A stretch of DNA of 60,000 nucleotides from Takakia lepidozioides (lineage: Eukaryota > Streptophyta > Takakiopsida > Takakiales > Takakiaceae), in NCBI GenBank assembly GCA_030704615.1, contig CM060731.1:26972001-27032000 (forward strand). Direction: 5' to 3'. The notes under the pieces were generated by a model, which was given only the letters and a program-made list of their open reading frames with translations, was not told the origin of the DNA and ran no database searches. Below, piece by piece: positions 1 through 12,700 of the stretch; the first letter of the stretch is position 1; each line of letters starts with the position of its first letter. The position numbers were made by a program, and so were the translations under genes.

Positions 1-3000
1 CGACAAGGGATTGAACCCGCAGGTCAATGCCGAGACGCCCCAGGAGTCACCGCCACGATTCGCTAGTTTGAAAAGAATACATCAGAAATCAGCTTTTGGT
101 TTTCCGAAAACAAATAGGAATTAGGGGCCGTGGTAGTGCGGCTCGTATATCCCGCCTAATGGATTCCAGCCACGTGGAGATGTTCTTGGACGCCTGCCAC
201 CTGGCTTTGCCTCGGAAGTAGTGATTGCGCTATATTCAGACATCCAACGGTCCACACTGCTCAATTTTAGGTCGGTCACTCGTTCCCCGTGTGGTGAAGG
301 GATGGGGATAGTACTGACAGGAGGGGGGTGGCGGGTGGCACGTGCGAGAGGCAAGCGCATCATTGGTTGTCCCCGATTTTTTTTGTCATTATTGAGTCCA
401 CTTGTGTATAATTGTTAATTAATACTTTCTTTAATTAGATGGAGAGAGGCTTCATTTTGTCGCCGTGTTTAGGTTTTCCTATTGTTTTAGAGCGGCGTTG
501 CACGCCATCCAAAGTTTATGTATTTTAGGGGGAGGATACATATTATTGTCACCTATCATATCGTACAGACGATGAGTGTGAAACTTTCCCGTGATTTTGT
601 CAAAGTCTCCCCACTAGGAGTGGGGGGATGTCTGTCTCTCTCCCACTTTGCCACTGCCCTCGACGTTGTCTTCATTTTGTGGTGCGGTGCTGCTCGCCCT
701 GGTCCCCTGGTCTTTCGCTATTTCATGGGGTTACGAATTTCTCGCTCTTATACGTGAGCTATTCTGGAGCAATAGTAAGCATGCTGGCTGCCCGTGAGTA
801 GGGGTTCCTTGCTGAATCATGTAGCTTGCGGCCTGGTACTGCTACGGAGGTCTGTGAATGCTGGGGTTATCGTGCAGCCTTGTGGCGTTGTGCTACACTT
901 GCATCTGTATTCAAGTCATTCTTTTGTTCGTGTTTTTCCTTCAAACATTGACCTCTTGGTGCTCATCTGAAGTCGTTTCTTCTTTGATGGATGATCCGGT
1001 AAGACTGCGTGCTCGTAGGGTTTGGTCGAGAGCCATAATCATGGCGGTCTTCCGAAAGATGTTTTGTAACGGGCAAGCTATTTCAAGAACTGAAGTGTGA
1101 ACAGTCCTGGGTGTTCTGGTGGTGTCATAATTACGTGGTGTTCGACGGAAACATTCTTCAATTCTCCTGCTCACCAACAATCTCCTAAGTACACATGCAA
1201 GCGTCCTGCTTAGAGGATACTCGTGTAGGTCTTCAGGGAGAGCCTGACGAGTAGGTGTATGGCATGATTGACCTTGGCTACGTGCAACTGCAGCAGCGGC
1301 CATTTCAGACAGGCACACATGGAGACTACTCACGTAGTGAATAACCTTGTCTTGGTTAACTTGTTGTATAGCAGTAATGTCTAGTGGATCATTGTAGTTA
1401 ATTAACTCGAGTATGTGTGATTTCTGTGCAGTCGTTGACTCTCGTTCTGAACTTCCGCGAGTGCAAGGGTCTTCTATGGGCACAAACACAGTGATCAGTA
1501 CTACATATGCAGTAAGTCTATATTGCAAACTTGTAGGAAGGCGCCCGTACTTTGGGCAGGTCATCGATAACATCTGAGAAAGCTCAAGGTCAGGCACATC
1601 GCTGCTATCTAGCGTTCCACTTCAGACACAGGATGAGGTTATGTTCGCAGCAGTTTGCAATCGGAACAACAACACAGGCTGCGCAATAGTATGCAGATGT
1701 GCCAGTCTCTTGAGTTGGACCATAGAGTAGTCGTGCCTTCACGAGGAAGGCTCTGCGGATGGCTGCAGGCTCAGCGAAGGGTTTTCTGGGCTCAGCATCA
1801 TTAGGGGAAGAGAAACAGCCGTTGATGAAGGATGCTCAACAACGGACCTTTACATGTTCAGACGGTGCCAGTGGACAACTCACCAGAGCTGAGCGGGGAG
1901 TGTTATGGTTGTGTGTGAACACACATGGAGACATGGAGAAGGGGAGCGATGTGCGTACCATGCACGTGGATGCCAACCTGGAAGATGGCAACAAGCAGAG
2001 CCTTACGGAAACAGTGGGAAAGTCAGAGGCTGTAGGATCTGCGCCGTTCACTATTCGGTAGTTTCTCCCGTCCTTGACTCTCTAGCTCTCTTGACTGTCA
2101 TCAATTCTCAAGAAACCTTCTCACAGTGCACAGGCCAGGAGGAGGAGCTCTAAGGCAGTTCTAATTATGACGAACCGAGAGGGGGTACATCTTGAATCCG
2201 CCATGCATCGTATTTCAGAGACAAAGGATCCATACCACCAGCATGGGTTCTTACTAACTGTCTGACTAAGCCTTCCTGAGCCTAACGCCATCCATATGGA
2301 CCACCGTTATGAGCCACATGATCTCCAGGAGCAACGTTATTATTCACATCGAAACGGGATGTGACAGTTCGAGTGGTAGCTATGCCTCAAGATCCGGCTT
2401 TAGCAGCCTTCCTTGATCTTGCAGGGATACATCTCTGACGTAGAGGTTACAAATGGATAGTATATTCTGAAGCATTAGTGGAATGCTTGGCATCTGCGGA
2501 TGAAGCAGGCTTCATCGTCCAAGCGGGCTATGATTTGTCCGGTCTTTTCAGCAATGAAGTTTGCCAGTGGCGTGGCTCATCAGTGCCCATTGTTGCTAAA
2601 TTTGCAGGCAGAATCAAGGGTTACTGGTCCAACTACCTAGGAGACTGTGATCTACGATGGATCCTACAGTTCCTGCTACACTAGGCCATACCAATCCATC
2701 ACTGAGGAATATATGGTCCATGCGTGGTGACCCTGGTTGAGTGACAGTGTGTGGGTTACAACGGCGACGTGCCAGTACTTAAAATGCCTGGACTGTAGAC
2801 ATCTATCAATCTAGTACTCGATCACTGGTCTCAGGAGGTAGAGACTTCATGATCAAATGTCTTATATCGTGAGGCCTAAAACCTCTCAGCATTCTTGCAT
2901 TGTTCACAATTCGCTAACCGAGGCATGGGGTGGTTCCGGATACCAGTCCAGGAGATGGGCCCCGGGAGATACAGGTTATAATGTTCATATCTCTTCAAAT

Positions 3001-3740
3001 CGAATATATGGCTTATAACTCGTCCAGAACCTCACTGCGCCAATGCTCTTACCAGGCCATTCCCTTGTTAGGAAGTTGATAGAGGATCCGGCCCACTATT
3101 CTGGGAGTTTCGCAGTGCTGCCATCATGATTGCCGAATACGAGGCTATCCCATGCTGCCAGCCATGATGCCAGAAGCTGTTATCACAACGTTCCTTGTTC
3201 GCCTTAAGTAATGGAGTTACCGGGGTCACATGACACGTTACTTACGGCCGTAACTTATATTCTTGATTCGTGGTTCCACTGCAAGTGACAGGCTCGAATC
3301 TTATGTCTGGTGCCGACCCCACTTAGATGTCTTCTGTCCAGTGAGGGGACATTTAACTTTTGAGTGATTTCAATAGGCAGTATCGGTGGGGAGCCTTAAG
3401 AATGACAGTAGTATAGTAGAAAGAAAATACGCGGGATTTTGTGGGAGAGACTGGCTAGCTGTCTGACCTACCAAATCTCTCTGCAGTTCGGACCACTGCT
3501 TCAACCGTTTACCGGTCTCGGCCTCTTAATAAGGATCTGTTCTGATCTTTTCCCTCAGTTGACATGAAATGAATTCATGTGAATTATGTGGTCCAAGCAG
3601 GCTGTCTCCTTGATTGTAAGCTAAGATGTGCCTCTTCTTGCTCACATCTATATTCCAGGTTAACTATCATAGTTTAGAATGGTACTTCGTTTCAGTGGCA
3701 ATAAATTCTTAGCTAAAGTCTATGCTGACTGTACTTGCAG
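1..3740. other. 5' flank of the first gene, no confident gene
   Basis: I find no homology-like or splice-supported coding sequence here. Open frames exist, including a 218-codon one on the minus strand at 941-1597, but their composition is unlike the exons further right and none carries a motif I recognise. The stretch should contain the promoter and first exon of the HAPLESS 8-like gene, because the first recognisable exon begins at 3741 behind a branch-point-like CTGAC and a TTGCAG acceptor, in codon phase 2. I could not place the start codon. Confidence 0.4.
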
Positions 3741-6700
3741 CTCCTTTGTGGCATCAGTGCGGGAGGCAGATTTGAGACAGACTTGGCCTTTCACCGAAGG
3801 ATTGCTAAAGTGGCGAACAGCCGACAGAGGTGACCAGCCTGGAATTTTACCTGCTCTTGATTCTATACCCTCGACCAAGTTCACTATTGAAGACTACCTA
3901 GGCCAGCAATTCCATCCGAGAGTTTTTGATTTGGAGGAAGTGAGTTCTGGGAGACTTGACGCTGACGCACCCAATGCAGTAGAGAAAGTTGAGGGGGAAA
4001 AGGCGCAGATAGGTTGTCCAGGAGAAGGAAAGTCACAGGTAGAGCGACTTCCGCATCAGGAGCAAGCATCAGTCAAGGCATCAGATTCTAAGACAATCCT
4101 TGACAGAGGTAGGCGAGAAGAACATGGAGGTCAGACACAAGGAATAGAAGAAGTCCACCAAATAGACCAAGAACAATTGTTCTTGGACCCTTCACAGTAT
4201 TTGGAAGAGGGACCAGCAAGAGGGGTGCCAACTGCTGTCAATCACAGTCTTCCAGAGGGTGTCCATGGCTGTAAGGATATGCTGGACCAACCTCCATTAG
4301 AGACCTGGGCTATTAGAAAGATTAAGGATGCAAGTTCTCAGCAGGCAAATGAGCTTCAAGAGAGGCTTTTGCTGGTAGATGCTTTCAATGAGGGTGCAGC
4401 TGTAGAGAATGCACATCTGAAAACACAGCGAGAAGATGCTGTCAGTGTGCAGCAACCAGTGGTTAGGGCTAAAGCTGAGGTATCAGGTGAAATAGTCCAG
4501 AGACCGCGGGACTCAGCCTCCAAGAAACAAGACCATAGAAGGGGACCTGACTCACCCGAATGTAGTGGACAGGTGCACAAGGAACCAGAGATTGATCAGG
4601 TTAGGGAACCAAAGAACAAGGCTCAAGTTAGGATACTGGATAGTAAAGGTGACGAGAGCTCTGAAATAGCATTGGACAAATATCCAGAAGTTACAGCAGC
4701 TGAGAAGGCTGAAGGAGAAAGCTATCATGTTGCACAGTCTAAGGTAGGCACAGAAGTTCGAATGGTGCCCTCTGCATCGTGCAGGGCCAAAGGAGAGAGA
4801 GGGGTCCGAGTAGAAGGAGGCTCAGGAAGTATTTTGGCAATTTCAGCTGCATCCATCTGCGGGAAGGAAGAGGTGTGCCCTCTGTGCCACATTTTTACAT
4901 CCTCTTCATCTAAAGCATTGAATATTCACATAGACAAGTGCCTTGAAGACACACAGGAAGGAGTGCCCTCTCCAGTGGATAAAGCCAAAGGAGAGAGAGG
5001 AGATTCAGCAAGGAGCTCAGCAAGTTTGGCAATTGCAGCTGCTAGTTCTATTGGTGGGGAGGAAAGGGAGTGCCCAGTTTGCCGCATTTTCACATCCCCT
5101 TCAAATACAGCATTGAATGCCCACATTGACCAGTGTCTCATGAACGGCCAGGCTGTGAACTCAATGGAGAAAACTGATGGTCAGTGTACCACTAAACAGC
5201 AGAAGGTCAAGGTCAAGACACAGAAGAAGCGGTCACTGGCTGACCTTTGTGCTTTGGCCCCTCGTCGGGAGCTGGAGGATTCCGGGACTGGATCTGCCAG
5301 CAGAGAATCTAGTCCAGCAGTTGAGACTGAAGCTGCTAGACCTTTTGAAAAAGAGAGTGAGGTTCGTAGACAACCACGGACGCCCTCTCTCCGGGGTCCC
5401 ATTTGTGGGCCAAGAAAGGTGCACTATCCTTCTTCCTTCTTCACTGTTGGAGGTCTTGCCACACCACCTGAGAAGAAGCCTCGGCTCTTGTCTGGTGGCA
5501 GAGGAAGGCAACTGGAGAGGTGTCCATCTCCTGATAATGGTTATCTGCTGGAGATGGGGGTCCTAGTCAAGCCAAAGCGACGACAATTGTCAGTCAAGCC
5601 GGGTCTCCGCAGCTCCAGTCACAGCCCGACCGCTAGCATGGCCTTGGAAAATGCCTCTTTTATGGTAAGCTATCAAAATCTACCTCCTCCTCTTTCGCTC
5701 TCCACTTTGATGATTTGTTCTTGCAGGTATATCTTTAACCGCCATTGCACTACTCACACCTGAGGCTGATCTGCTCATCTGGAATCGCAAAAATAATATA
5801 GACCCATTCAACATTCTGAAAGTTAGCCTCAAATTAGAAATTCGTGGTGCACAGTACGCGCAGCTGCACGAGTGCATGGTACTCACTTTGACTATGTCGG
5901 GAATGGAATTTCCAGCAATCACCATGGCACTTTTTGAAGGTCCAGAGCTGTAGAGTGAAATGTCCCTTATATCTAGATAATGAACGCTGCCATCGAAGCT
6001 TCAGGGAAAGAAAAACCCAGTTTCTATTGGTGAATACCAATCAATGCTCTATGGGTGGAGTGACCAACTTTCACGCTTCAGCATATGGCCACTCCTTGGT
6101 TGGGCACTTGACCAAGAAGTATGCAAGCTCAAACCTCGTGCCTCGTCAGGACTGCTAATTTTGGTTAAGGCTGGATGTGATGTTTTGCTAATTGTTCATC
6201 ATGTGATGGTCCTGTAGGATCAGCCACTCAATATGAGGGAACGGTCCAGTGGGGTCATCCCTTGGACGACCTTCTTGGTTTATGAGGTCTGTACAGAGTT
6301 GTACAAACTGTAGAGTTTTTGTCTCTGTGTCCCTGTTTCTGGTGCAACAGTTCAGGGACCTCGGAAAGTTTTTAACTGTGCAATTCAGCGGAACCCGTAG
6401 TGCAGTGCAGGCTGACTTATACCCAGGTATGCCCAATTTGCTGTCTGTTTTGTTTCAGTTGAGTAAAGCCTAACATCCATATAATCATCTTTTGTGCTGA
6501 CAAAATTCCCATCCTATTCTGGGAGCCTCACAAAGCATGATTGAACAGTATTTCAAACAATTGGAGGTCGTGTAGTAACTTCAACCACAAAGTAACGTAA
6601 ATCTCAACTGCCTGGCATAATGCCAGCTTTGTTTAATGTGTATAATTTTACGTTTCCCTGGAGGATATATATTCTTGGGTTTATATCATGTGAAGAACAC

Positions 6701-9700
6701 AGCCAGCTTACCCAGCTCATTTGGAGATGTCAAGTTGCAAGCCAAGGAGAAGGTTAGTGTGGGGGCGCAGGGGGGGCACTCCAGATGGCAGGAACCTTGT
6801 TAGGGAGTTACATTGATAAGGTAGCCAGCTGAAAAATGTGTAGGATATTGGGGTTTGGGGAAATGAAATGGATATAGTTGTAGTAGAAAGCTGAATGGCG
6901 GTGTTTGGTGAGGTACTGTTCACCCATGTTCTGCTCTGAAAAAAAACTGCATGCATTCTTATAGATCAGGAGGTGCCAGACAAATGAACTACTTTGCTGT
7001 GAGGCTAGTAGTAGGCATACTATTCACTTAGTATACCTAGTGTAACTTGAGTGTCAGACCAGCGAGTCAACTTCACTCCCGATCCCCTTACAATCTCAGC
7101 TGTTGAGGTGGCGATTATCCCTATTGGCTGGCTTCAGCTACTAAGCGTTGTGCTGTAGGATGTGTGGGGAGTATGCAGGTGTTGGACTGCAGGTCTGGCA
7201 CCTGGATTGCAGTTAGATGTCAGATGAACATGCGAAATTCGTCCCGCCTGATCCTCTATTTCTCTGCTCAGGTAGTCTTCACTCTTTTGAAGGCAACTTG
7301 ACTATGCAGACTTGATCATGCAGCTTAGCTACAAGGTCAGGCTAGCTGCACGTTGCCCTCGAGAGGTGGATAGAAGAGAGAAAGCAGTTACCAACCACAT
7401 CACTCCTCGGTGGAGGAACCTGGCTGAAGAGATTCTACTCGGGGCTGGTAACTGAGATGAACAGCTGTACTTCCTGTTGATTTCTCTTGTCACGACGGAC
7501 AATGTGTCTCGAGCTCTCATTTTGAGATAGATGGGAGAGGGGGAATGGCTCAGAGGTGGTGATGCACCGTGATTGGGGGGCATGCACCTCTCGCACGCTT
7601 GCCGTTAAAGCGAGGGGTCGCTTTATTTCTTTCAAAAAGGTGGCGGCCCCGCCATAATCGCGCGCGTTATAGACGTCTCTTTTGGCCCGCCATCCTACCA
7701 CGTGGCAAGAGGTAAGCAGGCCTCCCTGCATGTCGTGGACTAGTCGCCGGGCGGACTGGGCTATGTTGATGGGCCCACGTTGCCCGCAGCCGTCCTGGCA
7801 CAGGCGCAGGGTACCGACTGCTGTCGCCGCGCTCACGTTTCTCCCGCTGTTGCGACCTTGTCACATCCATTACGATGGCATGCCAGATCGTAAGAACCTA
7901 CTCGTTTTTTACCTTTGTATTTTGGGGGCCGACAGCGGGCGGGATCTTACGTATAGTGCCGCGCGAGCGGAGGTGACTAAGGTGGGACCCGCGAACTCCT
8001 GCCGGTTCCACAGCGTAGTAGTAGTTTGATTTCAGCCCGTCCACTGTTGCCATGTGTCACAAGGTACCTGTACACGGCAGAACTCTGCCCGTAACCTGCT
8101 TATAACCAACGCTGCCCAACGAACAACCTGCCAGGCTGGCTACGTAGAGTAAGGCCCTGGGACGCGGGCCTTCCCGAAATTCGGGAGCGCACTCGGGGGA
8201 CGGGCGCCCCACTTCAGGTGGGCCCGGTCCTCGGGCCTTATTACAATACACGTAAGATGAGGATGCATATATATGTTGTGCCGCATCTCTAGCATGGCGC
8301 ACTCACGAGGTTGTAATACCGACGCCGAGTTAATGGTAGCGTGTATGTTACTTAGGTGGTCGCACGGATCTGTAATGTGCCGGAGTGGGACTGTAGATGA
8401 GCCTAGCTTTGGATAAAGTTCGGGGGGGCATCTGTAGTGGGGCCCAGTATGCAGGACTGGGTAGTTGCTGCTGGTGCCGATCTTGACTGCAGTCCCACTT
8501 TTTGGCTGTTTCTCTGGACGAGGGTGTTGGTTCTCCTGTGATCCGTGCAATAATGAGTTCCACGGAATGTGGGTGGTGGCCATCGGTGACTGTAACCGAC
8601 CATGCACTAGGGCCTGGGAGCATGCCTGGCTGGCCACATTGTCGGATACAGAAGAACTGCTTGGGAAGCCACCAAAAGGTGGTGAAGTTTCCAATTTGAG
8701 TTTTTGTCCTGTATCACGTTCAGGAAGTGCATGTAGAAGAAGCTGAACTGTAGCGCACAGTGTCCACAGTACTGCAATTGAAGACGACAGGCTCCTTTTC
8801 CAGAGCCAAGTTGAGATGAACTTCCCAAGTATGATAGTCAGGTGGGAGGTTTTTGACGTGACAACACTTTCGAAAAGGACCTGTTTTCTTGATCTTGATG
8901 CAAGAGTTCTGTATTCCTGTGACAGCATTCCACTTCCACTAGAAGGTGTTGGGGACTCCAACTGTAGCTTGCAAGTTAGCATTGTAAAGTGTAAGATTGG
9001 ATTTTGTACAAGCAATTCACCATTCCCAAGAAGGCCTTTTGGGTATTTTAAATGGAACTAGGAGATACAAATTTGTGCACAAGCAAGAATCTACGGGTAC
9101 TTGGTCTCTCAACAGGGGTTATTTTGCATGCAGGCTCCCCAAGTGCAGTACTCTAGTGAGTCACAAGCCCATGAGGGTGTTGCCTCACCGGAATCACGTC
9201 CCCCAACCCCCAGGGCATCAAACAAGCAGAAAGGGAGTACTCAAACCACAGAGAAGAGCCAGAGAGTTCCCAAGATTAGGGCGAAGGGAGATGTTGGAGA
9301 CGATGACTCTGAAGAGGTAGCCAACTTAGTCTATTATGAAGACAATTGGTAATCTATTTGTATTCCTTGCTCATGCTCAACTCCTGAATATAGTGACAGT
9401 TGAATACATACCGCAAAGGCATGGAAACCAAATTTGAGCAGGTGATTCTCAAAAATTTGGATGGGCATATGGACTATCTGCTATTCAAGCAATGGCTGCA
9501 GGACCTCGCAAGCTTCTGTCATGCCCCATAGCAGGTACCTTGGTGATATGTATGCTGGTATCATATGGGTATGTCCTCTTCACCTTTGTTTGCTTGACTT
9601 TCCTTCAGTGGGTCAGTAAATGTGATGGATGCATTGTGACTTCTTTTCAAGGTGCGGATGGATGTTGAGGAGCTGCTTGCTCGAAATCAGTTGGAACTTG

Positions 9701-12700
9701 CCGCAACATTATGGGCATCGAAAGGCAGCAGCAATGAGCCTGGATCTGGCGCCCGACCTAGAGGCCCAGGCTCAGCGAAACGGGCAGGCGTCCCTTCACC
9801 TTCTTTGGAGAGATGCGAGAAACCACCTGCAGCAGCTGGATGCCTTTCAAAGACTTCTGTCAAGTCTGGCAATGGTGGTCTGGTATCTTCAGGAAGTCCA
9901 GGAGGTCCGAAGCTGCTAAGAAGTTGTTCTCTAGTGGGAGACATTCAAAGGAGAGTTGGGCCATCCACTTCAGCCAAGGCTGGCAGTGCCACTTTGGTTA
10001 GCCCAATGGAAAACTGCATTAAGCAGAGTCCAAGCACGGCAGGTGGTGGCCCTCCAAGTGAGCTAGCAAGTGGGCAGTCTCCAGCACAGGGAGTAAATGA
10101 AATATCATGTGACAACAATAAATGTGGCAATAGCCAAATAGTCAGTTCTACCAAAAATAGGCAGGCCGCTTTTATTTCCCTGCAGCCACCGGAAACTTCT
10201 CTGAGAGGTGAATCATACGGCTATCCTAGTATTTCCCAAACAGAAATGAATGAAGAGGGTAGACAGGAGCAGCTCACCAAAGGTGCCTTGCAACAGAGAT
10301 CTGTGAGGAAAAAGGATGATTATTTGACTTCTGTCATGAAGAGACCAGCTGTTAAAACCGAGGAGTCTGATGTGAGCAGGGAGAGTGTGGAGAGTAAGAG
10401 GCCCCGGTTGACCAATCCCGCTAACAATCCTCCCTCGACGCACGGGTCTGGCATATGCAGCAGGGTGGCATCTATGGACAAGGCCCTTGTAGGGGAAGGA
10501 CCTGGTTTAAGGCAAGACTTTGTCAAGGGACAAAGTTCACTGCAGCATATGTACACGAAATCCTTCCAGCCGTTGCAACCGGAGGTAAAATATAGATATC
10601 TTTCAAGTTTCTGTTGGTAAGAGTGCATGGCAGCTTGCTTCCCCGATCGGTCAGAAAGTGCAGAATTGTTGAATCATGGATCATCTGCCCGTATTGAGCA
10701 GATTCTGATAGGCGTTGATTCCTATGTTTACGGTTAAATTTGTTTTATGTACTGGTCATTTGATGGTGACTACCTATTGTAAATGGGATGGCTCAGCATG
10801 AAATTCCTCACCAGGTCCATATGCTCTTCTCCATGAGGGTGTCTGTACCTAGAGGGCATCATTTCAGGCATCAGAAGCACCATAGAGCACCCACAAGCTC
10901 TGCAGAATTTGATTGAAGCTGCCATAGGGGGTGCCTTGAGGATGCTTCTTTAGCAGCAAGGATGTACACCAGCACATATCTTGGATATCTAGAAAGACCA
11001 ATGGCAGTCAGGCTCTATTGTTGGCAAGCCGATGCATGATCAATTTCCCACAATGCACCAGATTTGCTAACCTGCGCCCTTTGGCTTCAATACTAATCTT
11101 GTGAAGTGCTGTTGTACTCCACATATATGGTCACAGGCCCTTGATATGCTGGAAGGCCTCACTTTGATGCTGACCTACTTCGAGGCTCCTTAACAACCTG
11201 CTCTTTTCTTTTGCAGAGAATGGAGAGTGAAGGAGTAGGGGAGGGGCTACCTCATACTACAGGTGCAGATCAGATCACTACTCAACCAGATCCAGCATCA
11301 GCACAGATAGAGATGGAGGAAAATGATGATAGGGGAATGTTTGACAGTGCTGTTTTTGAGAAGGGCAGGAATTCAAAGGGTTGGCCAGCAGTCCCAAGGA
11401 TATCAAAACCTGGCAATTCTTTTCCACATGTTAAAGAAGTGGTTGTAAATGACTGTAACCAGGCCCAAGAGGTGCGGCTCCAGAGGCTACCATCTCCTCC
11501 ACCTTCTGAAAGGCTTTCTGAGGCTTCAGCAGCTATTCCCCTGCCACAGGTAGTGGAAACTCTGGAGAGTCCAGAGCCAATACAGCCACCAGAGCTCAGA
11601 AAATCTCAGAAAATAGATACACGAGCAAACAAGGGTAAGGGTTTTGAGGAGGTTGCACACAAAACAACAGTGTCACCAGACAATCTAGCAAAGGGAGCAG
11701 ACTGGAGTCCCCAACATGCATGCAACACTCTGAAGAAAAAGACACCAATCAAAGTTGCTGCACGAAATCTCTCGGGTTCCATCAACTCAAGAGATATGCC
11801 TGCCAAGAAGGGGATTAACCGAGTCCGGGGCTGCGAGCACTTCATTAGTACAAAATCCTCCAATGAGGGAGGGAACAATATTGGGCCTTTTACCAAGAAA
11901 ACCACTGATTATAATTTGGGTGAACTCCAAGTGCAGATCTGTGGGATCAACAAGCCAGTCCACACTTCACTGTTGCCCACCTGCAAGCGTGGAAGTGAAA
12001 CTATGAATGGGGGGACGAAAAACACTGAGCCAACCTTAATAGGAGCACCTAGCAGTAATGACCAACCAGTGGCACCCTCCATTGCCAGCTGGGTGGCCCC
12101 CTGTTGGAGTGGTAGTGGGTCAGTTGACAAAATCGGCCAGGAACCCCTTTCTACCACATCAATTTCTCTGCATTCGGAAGTGCAAGGAAGTACCTTGGTG
12201 ACACGTGGACTGGCCAGTAGACTTACAGCTGGCACAAAAGCTACACCCACTTCCTCCCATGAATCCACCCACTCTTTTGAAAGCCAAAGACCACAGCAAG
12301 CAGGTCATTCAGATTCTCATGGTACAGGTACCTTAGGGCAAGTGTGCATCAATAGAAGTGTTCCTCAAGCTTTCTCTGATGGAGTAACAGGCAGGGTCAT
12401 GCCAGCACAACCCATCCATGATAATATTAAGTGCCTGGAAACAGCCCCAGCAACCATGGACACAGGATCTGCTTTTGTAGCTGGGCAGACGAATATAGTG
12501 TCTTCCATGATGTCTGTGGGAGACACTCTGACAACTAGAGTTCAGGTACTGTTCTTTCTATCACTTATCACGAGAAGTCATGGTTAATAGACGATTTTAG
12601 GCCTAACCTACTCAGTTGCTGCCTATGTCTCTATTTATATTGGCGATGCCAAAGTTGACTACCACCTTCATTGTCATCTTGCACTCACCATACCTGCCCC

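Noticed and set aside
941-1597. 218-codon minus-strand ORF as a gene
   Set aside because: No domain, no splice or start context, and composition like the surrounding non-coding DNA.
3679-3740. ATG at 3679 as the start of the HAPLESS 8-like protein
   Set aside because: A CTGAC branch-point-like word and TTGCAG acceptor end at 3740, and the first family-like residues follow directly, so the upstream codons are more likely intron.
8140-9015. 291-codon minus-strand ORF as a gene
   Set aside because: It lies in an intron of a well-supported plus-strand gene, has no recognisable motif and no promoter or splice context.
10585-10620. Read-through C-terminus after 10584
   Set aside because: A GTAAAA donor at 10585 and a phase-matched exon at 11217 explain the frame better.
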